Shown here: positions 43,183-53,430 of the stretch, one piece after another | Layout of the letters: the number at the start of each line of letters is the position of its first letter | How positions within the stretch are numbered: position 1 is the first letter of the stretch | From: Bradyrhizobium sp. LLZ17 | Lineage (GTDB): Bacteria > Pseudomonadota > Alphaproteobacteria > Rhizobiales > Xanthobacteraceae | Assembly: GCF_041200145.1 (NCBI RefSeq) | Contig: NZ_CP165734.1 | Location: 5,518,001 to 5,582,000 of the forward strand | DNA length: 64,000 bases | Direction of reading: 5' to 3' | Notes under the pieces: generated by a model | What the model was told of the DNA's origin: nothing | Databases searched by the model: none | The model's input: only the letters and a program-made list of their open reading frames with translations | Program-made: the position numbers and the translations under genes

Positions 43183-44655
43183 CTACGACATGAACCGCAT
43201 CAGCTTCTCCAGTCGCGCGATCTTGCCGCCATAGGGCGGATAGAGGTCGGCGAGGCGGTTTAATTTCGAGCGATGAAACACCGGCTTCAGTTTGCTGAAC
43301 GTGCGAAATCCCCATTCGCCGTGATAGGCGCCGCTGCCGGATGCGCCGACGCCGCCCATCGGCTGGTTGATTTGCGCGAAATGAAACAGGCAGTCGTTGA
43401 TGGTGACGCCGCCGGAGATCGTGCGCGCCAGCACCTCGTCGCGGGCGTCGCTGTTCTTCCCGAACCAATAGAGCGCCAGCGGCCGGTCGCGGGCATTGAC
43501 GAAGGCGATCGCGTCTGCGGGATGGCGATAGCCAAGCACGGGCAGTACGGGGCCAAAGATCTCCTCCTGCATCACCGCCATCGCTTCGGTGGCGTTGACG
43601 ATCAGCGTCGGCGGGAATTTGCGGTGCGCCTTCCAGTTGGGATCGTCGGGCGTTGCCGGTTGCAGGATCTTCGCGCCGCGTTGCGCGGCATCGGCAACGA
43701 GGCCTTCCAGTCGTGCATAGTGCCGGTCGGAAATGATCGAAGTGTAGTCCTTGTTGGCGGGATCGGTGCCGAACATGCGCCGCATCTGCGCACGCAGTTT
43801 TTCGGCAAACGCCTGCAACGCGCCCTCAGGCACCAGCACATAATCCGGCGCGATGCAGGTCTGCCCCGCATTGAGCAGCTTGCCATAGGCGATGCGCTCG
43901 GCCGCCTCCTCGAGATCGGCCGAGGCGTCGATGATCGCGGGCGACTTGCCGCCGAGCTCGAGCGTCACCGGCGTCAGATTGCGTCCCGCGGCTTCCGCGA
44001 CCAGCCGGCCGACCCGGGTCGAGCCGGTGAACACCAAATGATCGAACGGCAGCGACGCAAAGGCCTTGGCGATATCGTCCTCGACGCCGGTGACGAGCAG
44101 TTCGCTCGCATCGAATTTCGCGGCGACGATCTCCTTCAGAAGGCCTGCGAAGTGCGGCACCAGTTCGCTCGGCTTGATGATGACACGGTTGCCGGCGGCG
44201 ATGGCGCCGATCGCGGGCGCCAGCGTGAGCTGCAGCGGATAATTCCAGGGCGCGATGATGCCGACCACGCCGAGCGGCTGCGGGATCAGCCGGTTGCGCG
44301 CGGGCAGGAATTGCAGCGCGGTCGCCACACGCTGCGGCGCCATCCAGGCCTTCAGGTGCTTGGCGGCATGCCGGATCTCGGAGAACACCATCATCGTCTC
44401 GGCGATATTGGTCTCCACCGCGCAGCGGTGGCCGAAATCGGCCGAGATCGCCTGCCGGAAGCGCTCCTCGTTCTCGGCGACAACAGCGCGCAGCCGCGCC
44501 AGCCGGTCGAGGCGCTCGGCCAGATCAGGCGCCGGCTCGGCCCGCGATCGCGCGGTCATGGCGTGGAACGCGTCCGCGAGTGCCAGCTGCGCGGCGCTCG
44601 TCGGCGATTGGTCCAGGGTCTGGTCCAAAATCTGGTGGTCCATGGAAAGCTCCAT
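43183..44655 (-). CDS. Coniferyl-aldehyde dehydrogenase-type ALDH
   Basis: Predicted 490-residue NAD(P)-dependent aldehyde dehydrogenase of the coniferyl aldehyde (CalB) branch. Start ATG at 44655 (MELSMDHQILDQTLDQ) is preceded by GAGGAGGAG. The Asn oxyanion segment is APWNYPLQL, the active-site Glu is in LELGGKSPAIID and the nucleophile Cys in GQTCIAPDYV. The C-terminus YPPYGGKIARLEKLMRF is typical of this branch. It likely oxidises a lignin- or phenylpropanoid-type aldehyde. With the GMC enzyme, it could turn an aromatic or aliphatic alcohol into its acid. Confidence 0.9.
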   Translation of the reverse strand: MELSMDHQILDQTLDQSPTSAAQLALADAFHAMTARSRAEPAPDLAERLDRLARLRAVVAENEERFRQAISADFGHRCAVETNIAETMMVFSEIRHAAKHLKAWMAPQRVATALQFLPARNRLIPQPLGVVGIIAPWNYPLQLTLAPAIGAIAAGNRVIIKPSELVPHFAGLLKEIVAAKFDASELLVTGVEDDIAKAFASLPFDHLVFTGSTRVGRLVAEAAGRNLTPVTLELGGKSPAIIDASADLEEAAERIAYGKLLNAGQTCIAPDYVLVPEGALQAFAEKLRAQMRRMFGTDPANKDYTSIISDRHYARLEGLVADAAQRGAKILQPATPDDPNWKAHRKFPPTLIVNATEAMAVMQEEIFGPVLPVLGYRHPADAIAFVNARDRPLALYWFGKNSDARDEVLARTISGGVTINDCLFHFAQINQPMGGVGASGSGAYHGEWGFRTFSKLKPVFHRSKLNRLADLYPPYGGKIARLEKLMRFMS

Positions 44656-44960
44656 GGCGCTCCTCCTCAAACGGCGTTTCGCCTCGTTTTGTTGCCGCAG
44701 GCTGGCCCTTTGTGGAACTTGTGGCAAGGGCGAGCCAAACAGACCCGAATTCGGTCCATCGGCCTGTCATAAAGTCGAAAAAAACGTCGCCGCAGCCCTT
44801 TCCAAAGGCAGCCCGGGTTGGTACATACCGCCCGCACCCAACGGGCTTTGCCCGGGGTTGCCTTCCAAGGAAGCCTTTGGGACGGAAGAGCAAGCCACGC
44901 GCGCAGCGCCGGCCCTCTATTCACCGTCCCCGGCATTTTTCGAAGGCGCGCAAGGATTAA
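44656..44960. other. Intergenic region without recognised gene
   Basis: About 305 bases between the aldehyde dehydrogenase start and the initiator tRNA. I see no plausible gene. It should hold the promoters of both flanking transcripts, which run in opposite directions. A small dyad, CTTCCAAGGAAG, lies near 44865. Confidence 0.5.
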
Positions 44961-45037
<77 letters not shown>

Positions 45038-45041
45038 AGAT

Positions 45042-45075
45042 AGCCCGTCAACTCGAATGAGTTGGCGGGCTTTTT
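45042..45075 (+). terminator. Rho-independent terminator of the tRNA
   Basis: Stem AGCCCGTCAACTC and GAGTTGGCGGGCT (one G-T pair) around GAAT, then five T. Begins 5 bases after the tRNA CCA end. Confidence 0.92.
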
Positions 45076-45177
45076 GATTCTCCCGGCTCGCCGCTGAATC
45101 ATCTCCGCACTCCACGATCTCCTGCCGCCACATCCGGCTCAACACGGAAAGTTGTCACGTCAACCGCGTGTCGCCCG

Positions 45178-46218
45178 TCAGCGCGCGATTGGGCGGGGGC
45201 TCGGCGCTCGCGCCAATTGCGCCAAAATGGCGGCTGAGCGCCGCGCATCTCCGCCGGACGTGGGATCCGATGTGGCGGCATTGGGCTTGCCGCATCGAGT
45301 CCAGCTGTCGCCGAGATAGCGGGCGCCGAAGCCGAGCGGCACCCGGTAGGCCCAGTCGCCGGGAATTTCCTGATCGGCCTGAGCGCGTGCCGCAAGCGGC
45401 TTCGGGGCGCACAAGCTCTGCCCGATCATGTCGGCCAACCGCTTGAGCCGGGCGGTGTCGGCCGGCGTGTCGCGATAGCCGAGCCCTTCGCGCGCCGCAT
45501 GCAGCACGAGCGCCGCCGAGAAGGAGAACATGTGGTAGATCAGCGCCCGTTGTCCGCGCGCCAGCTCGGCATCGATCGTTCCATCGTCGTGGATCGCCGC
45601 CATCGCCTCGTGCCAAACCTGATCCTGAAAGCTGAGCGCATCGGCATCAGGCTGGATCAGCGCGAACAATGCTGCTCCCGCCGCGGCCCAGACGCGCAGG
45701 TTGCCGCGATTGCTCGCCTTCTCGTAGAAGCTGCGATTTTCGCGGTTCAGCGTCTGCAGCCAATCGATCACCCTCGGATCGAGGGCGAATCCGGCTGCGC
45801 GGAACTTTAGCGCAAGAACGTTGAGGCCGATCAGGTATTCGCCGCGCTTGACAGTCCCATCACGATTGTATGGCTTGGACACCACAGTCAGCGCGCCAGC
45901 GGCGGCCCACTTTCTGAAATTCTCGTAGGCGCACACGGCCGCGGAATCGGTGGCGCTGACGCCGGGCCGATCGAGCGCCGATTCCAGCGAGCGTTGGAAC
46001 TGGTCGACCCCGGAGGTCAACTCACTGTTCTTTTTCTCGGCGGACGGATCCGGCACCGATTGCCGCGCATCGGTGTAAATCCCGACGAGCTGAAGCGAGA
46101 GGACCGGCGGAAATTCAGGGCAGGTCGGGCCGGCGGCATGCGCCACATGCGCAAAGCTCGATGTCGCCAGGCAGAGAGCAAGGAGGGCCGTACCCCATTG
46201 TCGGACACCATACAGCAC
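45178..46218 (-). CDS. Secreted alginate-lyase-like (PL5) protein with altered active site
   Basis: Predicted 346-residue secreted protein. It begins at GTG 46218, with GGAG 9 bases upstream. The signal peptide is about residues 1-29 (GTALLALCLATSSFAHVAHA). The alpha/alpha-barrel lyase signature RGQRALIYHMFSF (residues 222-233) matches the conserved RRALAYHNY of AlgL. The NNH motif with the catalytic His of AlgL reads SNRGNLRVWAAAG here, so that His appears missing. It could be an alginate lyase with altered chemistry, a lyase for another uronic polymer, or an inactive homologue. Confidence 0.75.
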   Translation of the reverse strand: MLYGVRQWGTALLALCLATSSFAHVAHAAGPTCPEFPPVLSLQLVGIYTDARQSVPDPSAEKKNSELTSGVDQFQRSLESALDRPGVSATDSAAVCAYENFRKWAAAGALTVVSKPYNRDGTVKRGEYLIGLNVLALKFRAAGFALDPRVIDWLQTLNRENRSFYEKASNRGNLRVWAAAGAALFALIQPDADALSFQDQVWHEAMAAIHDDGTIDAELARGQRALIYHMFSFSAALVLHAAREGLGYRDTPADTARLKRLADMIGQSLCAPKPLAARAQADQEIPGDWAYRVPLGFGARYLGDSWTRCGKPNAATSDPTSGGDARRSAAILAQLARAPSPRPIAR

Positions 46219-46472
46219 GCTCGATACTCCGTTCCGTCAAGCCCTACGCCTTGACCCTCGTTCGAGTTACGCGAGTTAGCCTGACAGAGCACTTGGTTTT
46301 TCACCCGGTTCACGCGAGCGTGCGGTCTGATGAGAACAGGCGACGTTTCGTTGGTCTGACGGGCCGCTGCCGCAATTCCAAAGCCGTTGAGGTCAAGCGG
46401 CAATGTCGGCATATCTCGGTGCTGGTGTTGCGCCTCCCTGTGACCAATTTCGGACTGCGCCGATCCGATCCG
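46219..46472. other. Intergenic region, no recognised gene
   Basis: Upstream region of the lyase-like gene. A short frame near 46310-46564 on the minus strand has no supporting start or codon pattern. The terminator at 46473-46501 belongs to the copper protein gene. Nothing else is seen. Confidence 0.5.
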
Positions 46473-46501
46473 AAAATGGCCCGCATCAAGCGGGCCATTT
46501 T
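46473..46501 (-). terminator. Rho-independent terminator
   Basis: Perfect twelve-base inverted repeat AAAATGGCCCGC / GCGGGCCATTTT with loop ATCAA. It works in either direction; on the minus strand it would end the copper-storage gene, 132 bases past the stop. Confidence 0.85.
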
Positions 46502-46632
46502 GTTGCAGCGTTCTACGCCGTCTTGGAGCGTGTCGACGTGCTGCTGCCGACAGGATCCCTGCATCCCGTTCGCTCGATGTACACCGCCAACATGGAAGCC
46601 GCCGCAAGCGTCACAGCCTGCTCACGGCCGGC

Positions 46633-47037
46633 TCAGTGCACCATGCTCCGGCCCGCCTCCTCACACGCATTCAGGCAACGACGACAGGCCTCGGCGCAGA
46701 CCCGGCAGTGTTCGTGCATCTTGGCGTGCTTCTCGCATTCTTCAGCACAGAGGCGACAGGCGCTGGCGCAGGTGTCGAGCATCCTGCGGATCATCTCTTC
46801 GTCAGAACCGGTGCGGCGGGTCGCAATCCGCCCGGTGATGTTGCAGATATCGGCGCAGTCGAGGTTGAGCCGGATGGACTGCGTCAGCGACTTGACATTA
46901 TCCTCCGCGAGGCAGGCGTCCGCACATGACGTGCAGGTCTGGGCGCAGGAATAGCACTCCTCGATACAGCGGATGAGCGCATCATTGGTTTGACCGCGGA
47001 CGTGCGGGTGCGTGCTGATCATGTCTTGAGCGTGCAT
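46633..47037 (-). CDS. Cytosolic four-helix copper storage protein (Csp3-like)
   Basis: Predicted 134-residue protein with 17 Cys, nearly all in CxxxC spacing along amphipathic helices (for example IRCIEECYSCAQTCTSCADA and RVCAEACRRCLNACEEAG). This fits the DUF326 copper storage family, in which many Cu(I) ions are bound inside a four-helix bundle. There is no signal peptide, so it is cytosolic and Csp3-like. The chosen ATG at 47037 has TGGAG upstream; the longer start has no advantage. No copper sensor or P-type ATPase is adjacent. Confidence 0.9.
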   Translation of the reverse strand: MHAQDMISTHPHVRGQTNDALIRCIEECYSCAQTCTSCADACLAEDNVKSLTQSIRLNLDCADICNITGRIATRRTGSDEEMIRRMLDTCASACRLCAEECEKHAKMHEHCRVCAEACRRCLNACEEAGRSMVH

Positions 47038-47190
47038 GTGGATACTCCAGGTATGTGCCCCCACCCCCCAATGATCTCGTTCTGCAAAGTTTCCTATCGC
47101 GCGACAACTCGCGCATGGCTCGTTGCAACGACAGGAACTTCAGCGGGCCGCCCCGGTTGCCTCGGCAGTCAATCGAGCAGCTAACGCCAG

Positions 47191-47469
47191 ATGTCCACCA
47201 AAGAGCACAGCCCCAGTATCCGGGATTTCGAGACGCCGGCCGACGGCTACACGATCCTGGTCACCTGGCCGCAATATTCGGCCGGGCAGCACAAGCAGGA
47301 CGTCTGGTTTCCGTATCTCTCGGAACAGGCGGCCGCCGTGCAAGCCGTCCAGAATGCGTGTGGCGCGATGAACGACGCGAAGGTCGAGATATTGGGTCAG
47401 GCGAGCAGAGACGCGCTGCTGGAACACGGTCTTTCTAGAGGAGCGGTGAAGAGAGCACCGCCGCGCTGA
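47191..47469 (+). CDS. Small hypothetical protein
   Basis: A 92-residue protein (MSTKEHSPSIRDFETPADGY...). It has a beta-rich, aromatic N-terminal half (YTILVTWPQYSAGQHKQDVW) and a helical C-terminal half. No motif, signal peptide or membrane segment is visible and I do not recognise the family. The codon pattern fits a real gene, but the ribosome site is weak. It lies between the copper storage gene and an ArsR gene, reading away from the former and towards the latter. Confidence 0.5.
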   Translation: MSTKEHSPSIRDFETPADGYTILVTWPQYSAGQHKQDVWFPYLSEQAAAVQAVQNACGAMNDAKVEILGQASRDALLEHGLSRGAVKRAPPR

Positions 47470-47590
47470 AGAGTGAGGGAGACACTGCGCTCAATGCCCC
47501 GAGTTACCGAGACAGTGCACTCAATGCACCATCGGAGCTGACTGCACGGTCACTGTAGTCGCGCGTAAACCCGCTGTCGTGGGCTCCCCC

Positions 47591-47902
47591 TTACTCCGGA
47601 AAGCTCAGGATCATCTTGAGCAGTTTCGGAAACCGCGCATTGATGTCCTCTTCGCGCAGCACATTGCGGTGCTGGACGCCTTGCTTTGAGGTTCGGATCA
47701 GGCCGGCCTCCCGCAGGATGCGAAAATGGTGCGACAGGGTCGACTTCGCCATGTCAGGGCAAGGCGCCGCCTCGGTGCACGACATGCAATCCTTCTGCGC
47801 GGCCAGGCTCTTGACGATGCGCAGCCGCATCGGATCCGCGAGGGCTCCGAGCACGCCCGCCAGTGTAATCTCCTCCCGCGCCGGGTGAACGAACTGCGCC
47901 AT
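47591..47902 (-). CDS. ArsR-family winged-helix repressor
   Basis: Predicted 103-residue regulator. The helix-turn-helix is DMAKSTLSHHFRILREAGLI and the wing RTSKQGVQHRNVLRE. Helix 1-2 reads VLGALADPMRLRIVKSLA. A CMSCTEAAPC cluster of three Cys lies before the recognition helix, near the usual metal or redox site, so metal or thiol sensing is possible, though the exact CVC motif of ArsR is not present. Divergent from the SDR gene, with a palindrome between them. Confidence 0.9.
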   Translation of the reverse strand: MAQFVHPAREEITLAGVLGALADPMRLRIVKSLAAQKDCMSCTEAAPCPDMAKSTLSHHFRILREAGLIRTSKQGVQHRNVLREEDINARFPKLLKMILSFPE

Positions 47903-47923
47903 GCCTAAAATGTAGCATCTCCC

Positions 47924-47961
47924 TTGATCTACTTCAATAGTTCATTAGTATTGAACTATTG
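47924..47961 (+). promoter_or_regulatory. Promoter and ArsR operator for the SDR gene
   Basis: A perfect ten-base palindrome CAATAGTTCA-N7-TGAACTATTG spans 47935-47961. A sigma-70-like -35 TTGATC (47924-47929) and -10 TAGTAT (47946-47951), 16 bases apart, overlap its left arm and spacer. Repressor binding would hide the promoter of the SDR gene and probably the divergent ArsR promoter. Confidence 0.7.
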
Positions 47962-47997
47962 GAGTAACCGGCCTCTGCCGAATAACGGAGATATGCG

Positions 47998-48750
47998 ATG
48001 ACCAAGAGACTTGAAGGAAAAGTTGCGCTCGTGACCGGTGCCTCCAAAGGCATCGGTGCCGAGATCGCCGCCCGGCTGGCGGCGGAGGGTGCGGCGGTCG
48101 CCGTGAACTACAGCGCCAGCAAGCAGGGCGCCGACCGCGTGGTCGCCGCCATCATCGGCAAGGGCGGCAAAGCCGTCGCCGTTCAGGGCAACCTGGCCGA
48201 CGCCAAAGACGTGAAGAGCGTCGTGGCCGAAACCGTGAAGGCATTCGGCGCGATAGACATCCTCGTCAACAACGCGGGGGTCTACGAGTTCGCGCCGATC
48301 GAGGCCATCACGCCGGAGCATTTCCACAAGCAGTTCGACCTCAATGTGCTCGGCCTTCTCCTGGTCTCGGCGGAAGCGGCGCGGCACTTCAACGCCAATG
48401 GCGGAAGCATCATCAATATCAGCTCTGCCGCGTCGACCATCGCGCCGGCGAACACGGCCGTCTACTCCGCGACCAAAGCCTCGGTGGATGCGATCTCCGC
48501 CGCGCTGGCCAAGGAGCTGGCGCCGCGCAAGATCCGCGTCAATGCGGTCAATCCGGGCATGATCGCCACTGAGGGCGTGGTGTCAGCCGGCCTGCACGAG
48601 GGCGACATGCGCAACTGGATCGAATCCAACACCCCGCTTGGCCGTATCGGCAAGGTTGAGGAGATCGCCGCCGCGGTCGCGTTCTTCGCGTCGGACGACG
48701 CGTCCTACGTCACGGGTGAGACACTTCACGTAGCGGGCGGCCTGCGCTGA
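47998..48750 (+). CDS. SDR-family oxidoreductase (classical)
   Basis: Predicted 250-residue NAD(P)-dependent dehydrogenase/reductase. All classical motifs are present: TGASKGIG, NNAG, the catalytic Ser of ISSAAST and YSATK (Tyr156, Lys160). The C-terminus GETLHVAGGLR matches 3-oxoacyl reductase-like SDRs. The ATG follows ACGGAG. Likely repressed by the divergent ArsR-type regulator, so it may be induced by a reactive metal, thiol or aldehyde signal; this is inference. Confidence 0.92.
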   Translation: MTKRLEGKVALVTGASKGIGAEIAARLAAEGAAVAVNYSASKQGADRVVAAIIGKGGKAVAVQGNLADAKDVKSVVAETVKAFGAIDILVNNAGVYEFAPIEAITPEHFHKQFDLNVLGLLLVSAEAARHFNANGGSIINISSAASTIAPANTAVYSATKASVDAISAALAKELAPRKIRVNAVNPGMIATEGVVSAGLHEGDMRNWIESNTPLGRIGKVEEIAAAVAFFASDDASYVTGETLHVAGGLR

Positions 48751-48799
48751 CCAGGTGCGGGCTCACTGACCCTGGTCCCCCGTGGGGCGTGCGATTGTA

Positions 48800-48898
48800 C
48801 CGTCGGGCCGATTTTTTCGCCCGACGGGTCATTTGAGTTTCGTAGACAAAGCAAGGACTTACAAGGCCGCCTCTCCTGTGCATGGGGTTGTTTTCGAC
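48800..48898. repeat. Hairpin plus 23-base dispersed motif
   Basis: A hairpin CCGTCGGG / CCCGACGG (48800-48827) with a T-rich loop is followed at 48876-48898 by CTGTGCATGGGGTTGTTTTC then GAC, the same 23 bases as at 10977-10999, again leading to a T run. The hairpin could terminate the SDR transcript. No gene is seen between 48751 and 49081 beyond this. Confidence 0.6.
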
Positions 48899-49081
48899 CT
48901 TTTTTGATAAGGGCCGCTCCGAGCGCGCCTCCGCGCCGTGATGACGAAGGCCCTTGCACGCACGCCAAGGTGGGCTACCGTTGCCACTGGCCGTAGGGTC
49001 AGGTGATTTTTGATTTAAGTTTTTTAGCATCCGATTTTGCCGGCGCCGCGACGGCGCCCGCCCACCGAATGAGGCGGGGTC

Positions 49082-50299
49082 ATGATCACACGGGACCAGT
49101 CAGCACTGTTGGCGCCGGTCGAGCGCGACCTGCGGCTCGATCTGTTCCGCGGCATCGGGCTGTGGATGATCTTTCTCGATCACATCCCGCACGACGTCGT
49201 AGCCTGGCTGACGCTGCGCAATTACGGCTTCAGCGACGCCGCCGAGTTTTTCGTCTTCATCTCCGGTTATCTCGTCGGCTGGATCTACGGGCCGATCATC
49301 GCCGGCGGTTGGTTTGTCGCCGCGCTCAAGCGGCTGTGGCGGCGCGCCGCCGAAATGTACGTCGCCCACATCATGCTGTTCCTGCTGTTCACGGCGCAGA
49401 TCGCGCGCACCGCGCGGCGCTTCGACAATCCCATGTACGAGCACGAGTTCAACGTGTTCAATTTCCTGGCGCATCCGGACGAGTTGATCGGACAGGCGAT
49501 CCTGCTGAAATACAAGCCGGTCAATCTTGACGTGCTGCCGCTCTACATCACGCTGGTATTCGCCGCGCCCTTCATCGTCTGGTGCCTGGTGCGCCGGCCG
49601 AGCCTGACGCTCGCGGCGTCCGTGGTGCTCTACGTGCTGTCGCGCTGGTTCGACTGGAACCTCGCGTCCTATCCGCCCGGCACGACCTGGTACTTCAACC
49701 CGTTCTGCTGGCAGCTGATGTTCGTGTTCGCTGCCTGGTGCGGCATCGGCCAGATCGACAGGATCGGCAAATGGGTCTGGTCGGCGCCGGCGATGCTGAT
49801 CGCCGCGGCCTGGCTCGTCTTCGCGCTTCTGATCGTGATGACCTGGCACGTCCCTGCGCTCGAGGCGCTGATCCCGAAATGGATGATCAAGGCGATTTAC
49901 CCGATCGACAAGACCGATCTCGACATGCTGCGCTTCACGCACTTCCTGGCGCTGGCACTATGGACCACCCATTTCATCTCGCGCAAATGGAAGGCGCTGC
50001 ATACGGCATGGCTGCGTCCCGTGATCCTCTGCGGCCAGCATTCGCTGCCGATCTTCTGTCTCGGCGTGTTCCTGTCATTCTCCGCGCACTGGATCTTGAC
50101 GCAGTATACCAAGGGCGCGTGGGAGCAGCTCGCCGTCTCGCTTGCCGGCATTCTCATCATGATTGGTGCCGCGTGGCTGCTTGATCGTGCCGAGCGGGTG
50201 CCGAACCTGTTTGTGAAGGTGACCGAGGTCGAGGAACCCGAGACCGCCGTCGAGATCGCCCCTGTCGCGACCGGTACGGCGGCGCCTGCGAGCCGCTGA
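49082..50299 (+). CDS. opgC: OpgC-family glucan succinyltransferase
   Basis: Predicted 405-residue membrane protein with about ten helices, matching OpgC. This family attaches succinyl groups to osmoregulated periplasmic glucans. Family features are RDLRLDLFRGIGLWMIFLDH at the start, a NYGFSDAAEFFVFISGYLVG segment and the later CGQHSLPIFCLGVFLSF. The ATG at 49082 has AGGCGGGG upstream. In Bradyrhizobium the cyclic glucans would be beta-(1,3)(1,6); the acyl group here is inferred. The downstream DUF2059 gene is on the same strand. Confidence 0.9.
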   Translation: MITRDQSALLAPVERDLRLDLFRGIGLWMIFLDHIPHDVVAWLTLRNYGFSDAAEFFVFISGYLVGWIYGPIIAGGWFVAALKRLWRRAAEMYVAHIMLFLLFTAQIARTARRFDNPMYEHEFNVFNFLAHPDELIGQAILLKYKPVNLDVLPLYITLVFAAPFIVWCLVRRPSLTLAASVVLYVLSRWFDWNLASYPPGTTWYFNPFCWQLMFVFAAWCGIGQIDRIGKWVWSAPAMLIAAAWLVFALLIVMTWHVPALEALIPKWMIKAIYPIDKTDLDMLRFTHFLALALWTTHFISRKWKALHTAWLRPVILCGQHSLPIFCLGVFLSFSAHWILTQYTKGAWEQLAVSLAGILIMIGAAWLLDRAERVPNLFVKVTEVEEPETAVEIAPVATGTAAPASR

Positions 50300-50341
50300 A
50301 CCCGTCGCCTACCCTTGGCCTGCCTCTTCGTGGAGAAGTCC

Positions 50342-50830
50342 ATGTCCAGACGTTTGTTGACGATCGCCGGCATTCTCCTGCTCCTCGTCTGCGGAGCATC
50401 CGCCGAGACGCCGTCGGCGGAGGCGATGAATGCGGCGCGCAAGCTCGTGGTCACGCTGAGGATAGCGGATCAGTACCGCGCGTTGCTGCCGCAGCTTCTG
50501 CTCAAGCTGCGGCCCGTGGTGGCGCAGGACAGGCCGGAGATCGAGCGCGATTACGACACGATGACGGCGCCGGGCGCCGAGATCTACGCACCGTTCTTCG
50601 CTTCGATGATCGACCAGATCGCGGCCGTCTATGCCGCGAGCTTCACCCTGGATGAGCTGCGCCAGATCGAGGCGTTCTATGCCCAGCCGACCGGCCGGAA
50701 GCTGTTGGAGAAGTCGGATGCACTGGCTCAAGCCAGCGCCCAGATCGGCCAGGACGTCAGCCAGAAGGCCACCGACGAACTGAAGCAGCGCCTGGTCGAG
50801 GCGCTGCGCCAGAAGGGCCACAAGCTGTAG
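50342..50830 (+). CDS. DUF2059 periplasmic protein
   Basis: Predicted 162-residue exported protein; the signal peptide MSRRLLTIAGILLLLVCGASA is cleaved after residue ~21. The DUF2059 core is seen as AAVYAASFTLDELRQIEAFY and YAQPTGRKLLEKSDALA. The ATG at 50342 follows GTGGAGAAG. The function of the family is unknown. It lies 42 bases downstream of opgC and may be in the same transcript; it runs convergent with the ABC operon, 9 bases apart at the ends. Confidence 0.88.
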   Translation: MSRRLLTIAGILLLLVCGASAETPSAEAMNAARKLVVTLRIADQYRALLPQLLLKLRPVVAQDRPEIERDYDTMTAPGAEIYAPFFASMIDQIAAVYAASFTLDELRQIEAFYAQPTGRKLLEKSDALAQASAQIGQDVSQKATDELKQRLVEALRQKGHKL

Positions 50831-50839
50831 GCGCCGCCG

Positions 50840-52332
<1,493 letters not shown>

Positions 52333-52336
<4 letters not shown>

Positions 52337-53430
52337 GAGCAAAACTCCTCGGCAAGGCCGGCCAGCGGCAGCCTGAGAACCCGGCCCGGCCCCTTTGCGA
52401 TCAGGACGAGGTCGTCGCCCATCTCGATCGCCGCAACGATGCCGTGGTTGGCACCGTCGACGCGGCTGTGCAGCGAATAGAGCGGCTGGCCTTCCGCATC
52501 GAGGCGGATGACGAGGCCATAGGAGCGCGGCGGCGCCCATGGCTTGATCACGCCCATGGTCTTGATGTGCGCGCCCTGCATCGGCTCCTTGAACGAGATG
52601 CCGGAGCGCAGGCGCGGCGCAACCCAGTACGCCGGGTCAATCTCCGCCATCATCCGACGCCGATAAGCGGGCTCGCGCAACACGAACTCGACGAGCTGTG
52701 TACGTGCTGTGAAAGCAGTGAGCCAATAGCCGCCGCCCGAGGCCTTTGTCAGTCGCGACGGATAAACGGGAAGGTGAGCGAGCACGATCCGCGGCGACGC
52801 GCCCGGCGTCAAAAAAACGAGGCGGTGGCGCCAGCTCTCGCTGACCAGCACGCCGTTGTCATGTGCGCAGGCGCCGAAGGCGTAACCAAGTCCCTGGGCC
52901 AGTCGCGTTACGGTCTTGTTCCGGGGATCCAGCCGGAACACGCGGCCGGTCCGGTTCATCTCCATCAGGTCGCGCGCCCAATCGTCCACGCTGCATGTCG
53001 CTGAGCCGTCTGTCGCAATGAGGGTGTTGTCCTCCGCCAGCGCGAGCGCATTGATCGCGTTGAACGCCGCATCGGCAAACGACACACTCGGTTGCTCAGC
53101 CGATGGGCTTGCGTAAAGCCGCACCTCGCGTCCGCCGAGCGCGACGGCGAGGCCGCCGCCGGGCAGCGCGCATAGTGCCGTGATCGACCGCTCGAAGGCG
53201 CGCACCTCCGATGCGGATCCGGCGTTCAGGCACATCAGCCGCTGTCCGTTGGCGACGAAGAGGTTGTGGCCGTCGGTGGCGAGGTCTTCCGGCGCCTCGC
53301 AGGTCAGCAAGGTCTCGGCCGATTCCAGCTTCTGGTTAGGCTTCAGCGCGCCGTCGAAGGAGGGCACGGTGATGGTGGCATCGCCGCGCCCGAGAAAGCG
53401 GTTGGCGAACTCTTTGACAGCCGCGATCAC
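52333..53430 (-). CDS. SMP-30/strictosidine-synthase-like beta-propeller protein
   Basis: Predicted 365-residue beta-propeller protein without a signal peptide, so cytoplasmic. I chose the GTG at 53430: it shares bases with the stop of the fused permease (GTGA) and has GGGGGAAG upstream. Propeller repeats with central PxD/N-type patterns are visible, such as ITALCALPGGGLAVAL and KASGGGYWLTAFTARTQLVE. It is related to the propeller domain of the fused gene (SGGGYWL against SDGNYWLAL) but diverged. Activity might be lactone or ester hydrolysis, as in gluconolactonase/arylesterase families; metal ligands cannot be assigned by eye. Confidence 0.8.

Noticed and set aside
46310..46564. 84-residue minus-strand frame near the terminator
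   Set aside because: Overlaps the terminator hairpin and has no codon bias or ribosome site.
47482..47534. Imperfect direct repeat, GAGACACTGCGCTCAATGC and GAGACAGTGCACTCAATGC, 30 bases apart
   Set aside because: Only two diverged copies; not a CRISPR array and too short to name.
48770..48830. Hairpin as a riboswitch
   Set aside because: Only a simple stem with a T-rich loop; no conserved aptamer features visible. Recorded as repeat or terminator-like.
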